Source of the DNA: Cytophagales bacterium
GTDB taxonomy: Bacteria; Bacteroidota; Bacteroidia; Cytophagales; UBA9547
Assembly (NCBI GenBank): GCA_013298205.1
Contig: JAAFJZ010000052.1
Coordinates: 1-10,817, forward strand
Reading direction: 5' to 3'
Length of the DNA stretch: 10,817 bases
The notes under the pieces: model-generated
Databases searched by the model: none
Told to the model about the DNA's origin: nothing
What the model saw: the letters and a program-made list of their open reading frames with translations, nothing else
Shown here: in pieces, positions 6,574 through 10,817 of the stretch
How positions within the stretch are numbered: position 1 is the first letter of the stretch
Layout of the letters: every line of letters begins with the position of its first letter
Made by a program: the position numbers and the translations under genes

Positions 6574-7806
6574 ATGGAAAAAATACTAAGCCTCTATTTT
6601 GAAGGCGCAAATAAATTAGAAGGACAAATACCTTTAAGTTCTTCAAAAAGCGAAAGCAATCGAGCTCTAATTATTCATGCATTAACTGGTTTTCTGTCTG
6701 ATATTCAAAATCTTTCTGACGCAAGAGATACCCAGACTATGTTAAGGCTTTTAAGTAGCAATGAAGAAACTTTAGATGTAATCGATGCTGGCACAACTAT
6801 GCGATTTCTCACAGCATACTTCTCGATAACAAACCAAACTAAAATACTTACAGGTACTGCTCGAATGTGCGAAAGACCCATTGGGCTATTGGTAGACGCA
6901 CTTAGAAAATTAGGAGCGAAAATTGATTATGTGGGTAAAGAAGGCTATCCACCATTAGCTATAAATGGTTTTTCTTATTCAGGCACAAATTATATCAAAA
7001 TTAAAGGAGATGTGAGCAGCCAATATGTTTCGGCATTACTTATGGTCGGTTCTAGCTTACCAGATGGATTGATTTTGGAACTTGAAGGCACAATTGCTTC
7101 AAGACCTTATATTCAAATGACGCTAGATTTGATGAAATCTTTTGGTGTAAATCATATTTGGGAAGGACAAACGATTACCATAAAAGCCCAAAAATACACA
7201 CCTTCTGTTTACGAAGTAGAATCAGATTGGTCTGGTGCAAGTTATTGGTATAGTTTCGTTTCTTTGGCACATGAAGCGGAAGTTACTTTGCTGGGATTAA
7301 AGAAAAACTCTTTACAAGGAGATAGTGCGATTGTTAAAATTATGGAAAATTTTGGTGTAAAAACTACATTTGTTGATAAAGGAGTAGTTTTAACAAAGAT
7401 ATTAGATATAGGAACTGAGATAATAGATTTTAGCGATTGCCCAGATTTGGCTCAAACTGTAGCTGTAGTGGCAGGAATTAAAAAAATGAATGTAAATTTT
7501 ACAGGTATAGAAAGTTTGAAAATTAAAGAAACTGATAGAATAAAAGCAATTCAAAGCGAACTTGGTAAGTTTGGTGTTAGTTTTGAAGAAACTTCAAAAG
7601 GAGTTTATAAACTTGACCCCTATTCACTACAACTTTCTTATGAAGTAGAGATTGAAACTTATGATGACCATCGTATGGCAATGGCTTTTGCACCAATCGT
7701 TACCAGAACTAAAAAAATTAGAATAATAAACCCCGATGTAGTACAAAAGTCTTATCCACTTTTTTGGAATCATTGCAATCAACTCGGAATACAAACCCAT
7801 ATTTAA
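6574..7806 (+). CDS. aroA: 3-phosphoshikimate 1-carboxyvinyltransferase (EPSP synthase)
   Basis: AroA transfers the enolpyruvyl group of phosphoenolpyruvate to shikimate-3-phosphate, the sixth step of the shikimate pathway to chorismate and aromatic amino acids. The protein is 410 residues, slightly shorter than the E. coli enzyme (427). Visible motifs are the N-terminal SSSKSESNR with Lys25, DAGTTMRFL (71-79), GTARMCERPI (94-103), SSQ (148-150) in the substrate site, CPDLAQT with the probable catalytic Asp291, KETDR (318-322) and DDHRMAMAF (364-372). At the position of the E. coli glyphosate-site motif GTAMRP this enzyme reads GTTMRF, so the proline equivalent to Pro101 is Phe78. I believe this is ordinary for Bacteroidota AroA and draw no resistance conclusion. 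The start at ATG 6574 is fixed by the promoter just upstream. It is co-transcribed with fabG, which begins 5 bp after its stop. Confidence 0.96.
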   Translation: MEKILSLYFEGANKLEGQIPLSSSKSESNRALIIHALTGFLSDIQNLSDARDTQTMLRLLSSNEETLDVIDAGTTMRFLTAYFSITNQTKILTGTARMCERPIGLLVDALRKLGAKIDYVGKEGYPPLAINGFSYSGTNYIKIKGDVSSQYVSALLMVGSSLPDGLILELEGTIASRPYIQMTLDLMKSFGVNHIWEGQTITIKAQKYTPSVYEVESDWSGASYWYSFVSLAHEAEVTLLGLKKNSLQGDSAIVKIMENFGVKTTFVDKGVVLTKILDIGTEIIDFSDCPDLAQTVAVVAGIKKMNVNFTGIESLKIKETDRIKAIQSELGKFGVSFEETSKGVYKLDPYSLQLSYEVEIETYDDHRMAMAFAPIVTRTKKIRIINPDVVQKSYPLFWNHCNQLGIQTHI

Positions 7807-7811
7807 AAAAA

Positions 7812-8555
7812 ATGTTATTAGCAGGAAAAACAGCACTCGTTACGGGTGCATCAAAAGGAATTGGTAAGGCAATAGCCGAAATGTTTGCTTCTCATGGAGC
7901 AAATGTAGCTTTCACTTATCTTTCAAGTGTCGAAAAAGGTCAGGCGTTAGAAGAGGAACTAAAAAAGTATAACACAAAGATAAAAGGTTATCGTTCTGAT
8001 GCGTCTGATTTTGCTGCGGCAGAGAAACTTTCAAACGATGTCTTAGCAGATTTTGGTGCGATAGATATTTTGGTAAACAATGCAGGAATAACCAAAGATG
8101 GTCTTTTGATGAGAATGAATGAAGAGCAATGGGATGAGGTTTTGAAAGTAAATCTGAAATCAGTTTTTAATTTAACAAAAGCCGTTACTAAAATTATGAT
8201 GAAAGCTAGAAAAGGCTCAGTTGTAAATATGAGTTCTGTAGTCGGTGTGAAGGGAAATGCGGGTCAGGCAAATTATGCAGCTTCCAAAGCTGGTATTATT
8301 GGTTTTAGCAAATCTGTAGCCTTGGAGTTGGGATCAAGAAATGTAAGGTGTAATGTAATAGCTCCTGGATTTATTGAAACAGAAATGACAGAAGTTTTAG
8401 ACCAAAAAGTAGTAGAAGAATGGAGAAATGGAATCCCAATGAAAAGAGGTGGTACTGTACAAGATGTTGCTAATGCTACATTATTTCTTGCTTCTGATAT
8501 GTCTGCATATGTTACTGGAGAAGTAATCAATGTAAATGGAGGAATGTATACCTAG
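7812..8555 (+). CDS. fabG: 3-oxoacyl-[acyl-carrier-protein] reductase
   Basis: FabG reduces 3-oxoacyl-ACP to 3-hydroxyacyl-ACP with NADPH in each cycle of type II fatty-acid synthesis. The 247-residue product is the classical short-chain dehydrogenase length. It shows the Rossmann nucleotide motif TGASKGIG (11-18), NNAG (89-92), and the catalytic tetrad Asn114, Ser142, Tyr155 and Lys159 inside MSSVVG and GQANYAASK. It also has the FabG-like ending VTGEVINVNGGMYT. The start is ATG 7812. A longer in-frame reading from a TTG at 7764 lies inside aroA and adds residues that do not belong to the family. The 5-bp gap after aroA implies one transcript and possibly coupled translation. The gene ends just before a strong hairpin terminator. 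Another SDR enzyme is possible in principle, but the tetrad and C-terminus fit FabG well. Confidence 0.95.
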   Translation: MLLAGKTALVTGASKGIGKAIAEMFASHGANVAFTYLSSVEKGQALEEELKKYNTKIKGYRSDASDFAAAEKLSNDVLADFGAIDILVNNAGITKDGLLMRMNEEQWDEVLKVNLKSVFNLTKAVTKIMMKARKGSVVNMSSVVGVKGNAGQANYAASKAGIIGFSKSVALELGSRNVRCNVIAPGFIETEMTEVLDQKVVEEWRNGIPMKRGGTVQDVANATLFLASDMSAYVTGEVINVNGGMYT

Positions 8556-8560
8556 TTTTT

Positions 8561-8622
8561 TCTTTTTAATAAAAAAAGCCTCAAACTGATTATTCAGTTT
8601 GAGGCTTTTTTTATTAAAAAGA
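8561..8622. terminator. Bidirectional rho-independent terminator, 29-bp perfect stem
   Basis: Arms 8561-8589 and 8594-8622 are exact reverse complements around the 4-base loop TTAT. The 12-bp core GCCTCAAACTGA is flanked by a 7-base A tract on the left and a 7-base T tract on the right, so the hairpin has a U-run after it on either strand. It starts 5 bp after the fabG stop and ends 18 bp before the stop of the convergent gene, so it should end both transcripts. Confidence 0.93.
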
Positions 8623-8640
8623 GTGTAATTTTAAAATCAC

Positions 8641-9390
8641 TTATTTTTTATGCCAATGCGCTTTGCCTAAATGTGAAGGTTCAAATACTTTTAAATCTAA
8701 ATTAGCATCATCTGCATTCACTTCTGTATAATGCTCTTCTCTTAGAAGAATGCCATTAATAAATACTTTAATTTTAGATTCTATCCAAGTTTTACCTACG
8801 ATCTCATGCTCAAAGTATTGAATATCTTCTTTTTGCCCAAGTTCATTTTCTACACCAATTTGCCTTACTAGAAAAAAATCATCTTTGTCTATCCAAAATT
8901 GTTTACTAATATTATCACCCTTGTTAGCACCAATCACATACACACTTTCGCCTTTAAAATTGTCTTCTCTAAATTTACTTAAATCATAACCCAAATTTTT
9001 GAGTCTCTCTAGGGTAATTTCAGGCTTTATAAAAAACATATCGCCATAAAAAAGAATCATTTCATGGGCTTGTTTTTTTCTTACGGATAGTTTCCCATTT
9101 TCAAAAGAGTAAATAGAATCCTCTTTTTGAATGTAACCATTGTGGTTAATTCCTGGACCAATATCCAAACGAAATTTCCCAGGAAAATGAAACGCTTCAA
9201 AAGCAGTTTCTATTTCTTTCGTTCCATCAGCTTTATAATAACTATTTACTTGAATGAAACTTATATTTTGGTTTACTTTTCCATGGTATCTTTTATAAAT
9301 GGCATTTACTAACGATTCAGTATTGTTTATTTGACTTAACGCTAAGTTACAATTCGAAATTAAAAAAAAAAGAAGTATTAAGTATTTCAT
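8641..9390 (-). CDS. Secreted protein, LolA-like fold suspected
   Basis: This 249-residue protein begins at ATG 9390 and has a clear Sec signal peptide (MKYLILLFFLISNCNLALSQ, cleavage probably after Ser19). Cys14 is preceded by Ser-Asn, which does not make a lipobox, so a soluble periplasmic or exported protein is more likely than a lipoprotein. The mature part is a run of antiparallel-type strands with motifs such as FHFPGKFRLDIGP (67-79), YSFENGKLSV, KQFWIDKDDFFLVR (163-176) and a final VFEPSHLGKAHWHKK. The order of a 'fraction reduced by treatment' strand, then 'fixed by a WID-x-D hairpin', then an HYTEVN strand near 220 resembles LolA/outer-membrane lipoprotein-sorting-protein-like folds common in Bacteroidota. 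I cannot name a function. It stands alone, convergent with fabG across a shared terminator and divergent from the beta-helix gene. Confidence 0.8.
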   Translation of the reverse strand: MKYLILLFFLISNCNLALSQINNTESLVNAIYKRYHGKVNQNISFIQVNSYYKADGTKEIETAFEAFHFPGKFRLDIGPGINHNGYIQKEDSIYSFENGKLSVRKKQAHEMILFYGDMFFIKPEITLERLKNLGYDLSKFREDNFKGESVYVIGANKGDNISKQFWIDKDDFFLVRQIGVENELGQKEDIQYFEHEIVGKTWIESKIKVFINGILLREEHYTEVNADDANLDLKVFEPSHLGKAHWHKK

Positions 9391-9478
9391 TTTAAAATTA
9401 TAAATATTGATAAATAAGCATTTGAAAAGTGAAATTTAAGTTATGTTTTATTACGTAGTAATTGAATTAAAATATAAA

Positions 9479-9486
9479 CAAAAATA
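9479..9486 (-). promoter_or_regulatory. Candidate -7 box for the secreted-protein gene at 8641-9390
   Basis: Read on the minus strand this is TATTTTTG, a full match to TAnnTTTG and identical to the aroA -7 box. It would give a leader of roughly 80 bases. There is no TTG at the expected -33 position, so the call rests on one half of the promoter. Confidence 0.3.
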
Positions 9487-9514
9487 AGTATTTATTTCGA
9501 TTGTTTTAATGATA

Positions 9515-9542
9515 ATAATGTAAAACGAAAATTTTACATTAT
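9515..9542. repeat. 11-bp perfect inverted repeat with 6-base loop
   Basis: ATAATGTAAAA at 9515-9525 is followed by CGAAAA and then TTTTACATTAT at 9532-9542. The arms are exact reverse complements. It sits between two divergent starts, so a gene-end terminator makes little sense. An operator for a dimeric regulator or a hairpin in a long leader is more likely. Confidence 0.6.
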
Positions 9543-9621
9543 ATATATAATTGATTTAAAATTAGCAAAATTTAGAAAAAAGTAACTTATTAAAATTAAC
9601 GATTACATAACATTAAGCCAA

Positions 9622-9656
9622 CTATTTGAAAAATACTTAACAATTCGTTCAAATAG
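9622..9656. repeat. 9-bp perfect inverted repeat, 17-base spacer
   Basis: CTATTTGAA at 9622-9630 and TTCAAATAG at 9648-9656 are exact reverse complements. The centre-to-centre distance of the arms is 26 bp, about two and a half helical turns. The pair lies 62 bases before the ATG at 9719. Confidence 0.5.
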
Positions 9657-9665
9657 ACATAATCA

Positions 9666-9699
9666 TGAGTTAAAAACAATAGCCGTATTTTGTAACTCA
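9666..9699. repeat. 7-bp inverted repeat over a possible promoter box
   Basis: TGAGTTA at 9666-9672 and TAACTCA at 9693-9699 are exact reverse complements. Three more pairs can form inside after one mismatch. The right arm abuts TATTTTG at 9686-9692, a -7-like sequence one base short of TAnnTTTG, so a protein bound here could block the promoter. Alternatively it folds as an RNA hairpin just upstream of the start codon. Confidence 0.4.
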
Positions 9700-9718
9700 A
9701 TTAAACTAAAAAAAGATT

Positions 9719-10817
9719 ATGAAAAAAATTACAACCATCCTACTAGCTATGTTATCCGTAACATGGTCTTTTGCACAAGGATTTTTTGACCCCGTTTCTT
9801 TTGTGGGTGCATTTAATGTTAATACAACAGCAAGATCTGGTGGCTCTTATGCAGGCTACAATCCTGACGCTAGCTTTACTGATGCCAATTGGGCTAAACC
9901 CGAAGCGGCCGCAGGCGGGTCGGGTTGGGTACAATGGGACCCTCAAAACGTAGATTATGATGCGAGAACTTCAGGTAAAACTAAAGTTACCGTTTCTACT
10001 GATATTACCACCAATACCACTTGGGATGGAGCAACACAATGGATTGAATTAAATGGAAATATTCACGTTACTAGCGGGGTTACACTCACAATTACACCAG
10101 GTACTATAATAAGAGGAGGCACAAGCAATATTGGTATTCTTAACATTACCAGAGGTGCTAAAATAAATGCTGTAGGTACATCTACCAACCCTATCGTTTT
10201 TACATCTGGCAAAGCAGTTGGACAAAGAAAAGCAGGAGATTGGGGCGGACTTTTAGTTATGGGAAATGCTAAAATAAATACTGGTGGTACTTCTGGAGAA
10301 CGCACATTTGAAGCCTTACCAACTGACCCTTTGGCGAAATATGGCGGAAGTAATGATTTTGACAATTCAGGTACTATGCGTTACATTCGTGTAGAATTTG
10401 CTGGATTTAATTATCTACCAGATCAAGAAATAAATGGAATTACATTTGGTGGTGTAGGTAGCCAAACAAAAGCAGATTATTTAATGGTTAGCTATTCTAG
10501 AGATGATTCTTTTGAGTGGTTTGGTGGTAGTTCTAACCACAAATACCTTATTTCTTATGCTTCTGTAGATGATGAATTGGATATGGATGAAGGCTACTCA
10601 GGTAAAGTACAATATGCGCTTTGTGTTCGTAACCCAAATATTTTTGAAACTTCTGCTGGTGGAACCTCAAATTCGTTTGAACTAGACAATAACACCAACT
10701 TATCTACACCCGCTCAAAATGTACCTGGAGATAATAACCCTTCTCCTTTTACAAATGCATTAATATCTAATGTAACGGTAATCGGGCCTGCAGGTAATAA
10801 TGCAATTTCAACTTTAA
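9719..10817 (+). CDS. Secreted beta-helix-like protein, 3' end beyond window
   Basis: An open frame starts at ATG 9719 and is still open after 366 codons at the window edge. Residues 1-19 form a Sec signal peptide (MKKITTILLAMLSVTWSFA before QG). Next comes FFDPVSFVGAF and, later, GWVQWDPQN (69-77), an N-terminal pattern I associate with a family of exported Bacteroidota proteins. The body is a repeated-strand region of the parallel beta-helix type: IELNGNIHVTSGVTLTITPG (109-128) is a typical coil, followed by GDWGGLLVMGNAKIN (173-187), RYIRVEFAG, VSYSRDDSFEWFGG (257-270) and the acidic DDELDMDEGYSGKVQ (284-298). These proteins are often mislabelled as multidrug transporters but have no membrane helices. 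A sorting signal for type IX secretion or another anchor, if present, would be past the edge. The function is unknown; surface or extracellular ligand binding is a guess. Confidence 0.9.
   Translation, partial: MKKITTILLAMLSVTWSFAQGFFDPVSFVGAFNVNTTARSGGSYAGYNPDASFTDANWAKPEAAAGGSGWVQWDPQNVDYDARTSGKTKVTVSTDITTNTTWDGATQWIELNGNIHVTSGVTLTITPGTIIRGGTSNIGILNITRGAKINAVGTSTNPIVFTSGKAVGQRKAGDWGGLLVMGNAKINTGGTSGERTFEALPTDPLAKYGGSNDFDNSGTMRYIRVEFAGFNYLPDQEINGITFGGVGSQTKADYLMVSYSRDDSFEWFGGSSNHKYLISYASVDDELDMDEGYSGKVQYALCVRNPNIFETSAGGTSNSFELDNNTNLSTPAQNVPGDNNPSPFTNALISNVTVIGPAGNNAISTL

Larger units (their letters stand above)
9391..9718. promoter_or_regulatory. AT-rich divergent intergenic region (328 bp) with three inverted repeats
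   Basis: No coding sequence is evident here. The region separates two exported-protein genes read in opposite directions and must hold both promoters. A -7-like box lies at 9479-9486 on the minus strand. Three inverted repeats at 9515-9542, 9622-9656 and 9666-9699 all lie on the side nearer the beta-helix gene. A 12-bp TA palindrome (TTATATATATAA) sits at 9539-9550. Confidence 0.6.

Noticed and set aside
6574..7806. Glyphosate tolerance from the GTTMRF motif of AroA
   Set aside because: A Phe in place of Pro101 is probably normal for this lineage. Sequence alone does not show tolerance.
7764..7811. N-terminal extension of fabG from TTG 7764
   Set aside because: It would overlap the aroA 3' end in another frame and add residues before the standard FabG start MLLAGKTALVTG.
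8273..8530. Minus-strand ORF inside fabG
   Set aside because: It is antisense to the conserved catalytic region of fabG, so it is a shadow frame.
9352..9390. Lipoprotein signal at Cys14 of the 8641-9390 product
   Set aside because: The residues before Cys14 (Ser-Asn) do not form a lipobox, while an ALSQ signal-peptidase I site follows.
10063..10365. Minus-strand 100-codon ORF inside the beta-helix gene
   Set aside because: It is a proline- and valine-rich shadow of the repetitive Gly/Thr-rich coding strand.

Overview
The window looks like chromosomal DNA of a low-GC member of the Bacteroidota, probably Cytophagales- or Flavobacteria-like. Only about a third of the bases are G or C, and no gene has a clear Shine-Dalgarno sequence. 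One promoter matches the Bacteroidota TTG-N19-TAnnTTTG form. Exported proteins have signal peptides ending in SQ or AQ, and the gene families fit (a 7TMR-DISM histidine kinase and a secreted beta-helix-like protein). I see no mobile element, CRISPR array, tRNA or rRNA.

Layout. 1-202 (+): the 3' end of nuoN (respiratory complex I). 224-1150 (+): a bitopic coiled-coil protein of unknown function. 1136-1279 (-): a possible 47-residue small protein filling the gap before rsmI. 1278-1967 (+): rsmI, a 16S rRNA 2'-O-methyltransferase. 1964-4279 (-): a patatin-type lipid hydrolase behind about seven membrane helices, converging on rsmI with stop codons sharing one TTAA. 4280-4522: an AT-rich divergent promoter region carrying five TTGCA elements. 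4523-6493 (+): a 7TMR-DISM sensor histidine kinase with no response regulator beside it. 6574-7806 and 7812-8555 (+): aroA and fabG, a tight two-gene operon behind a well-formed promoter. 8561-8622: a 29-bp perfect hairpin acting as a two-way terminator. 8641-9390 (-): a secreted protein that resembles LolA-like proteins. 9391-9718: an AT-rich divergent intergenic region with three separate inverted repeats. 9719 to the window end (+): a secreted, probably beta-helical protein running off the edge.

How the genes relate. Most are housekeeping: NADH oxidation, ribosome modification, the step to EPSP for aromatic compounds, and fatty-acid elongation. The accessory part concerns the cell envelope: the membrane-anchored lipid hydrolase opposite the sensor kinase, and the two exported proteins at the right end. 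A regulatory link between kinase and hydrolase is only inferred from their head-to-head arrangement.

I find no strong case for a wholly new system. The best leads are the small antisense ORF at 1136-1279, the repeated TTGCA elements between the lipase and kinase genes, the three inverted repeats upstream of the beta-helix gene, and the membrane-embedded patatin protein. Three of the longest open frames (lipase, kinase, fabG) begin at an upstream TTG; I place each start at the ATG that follows.
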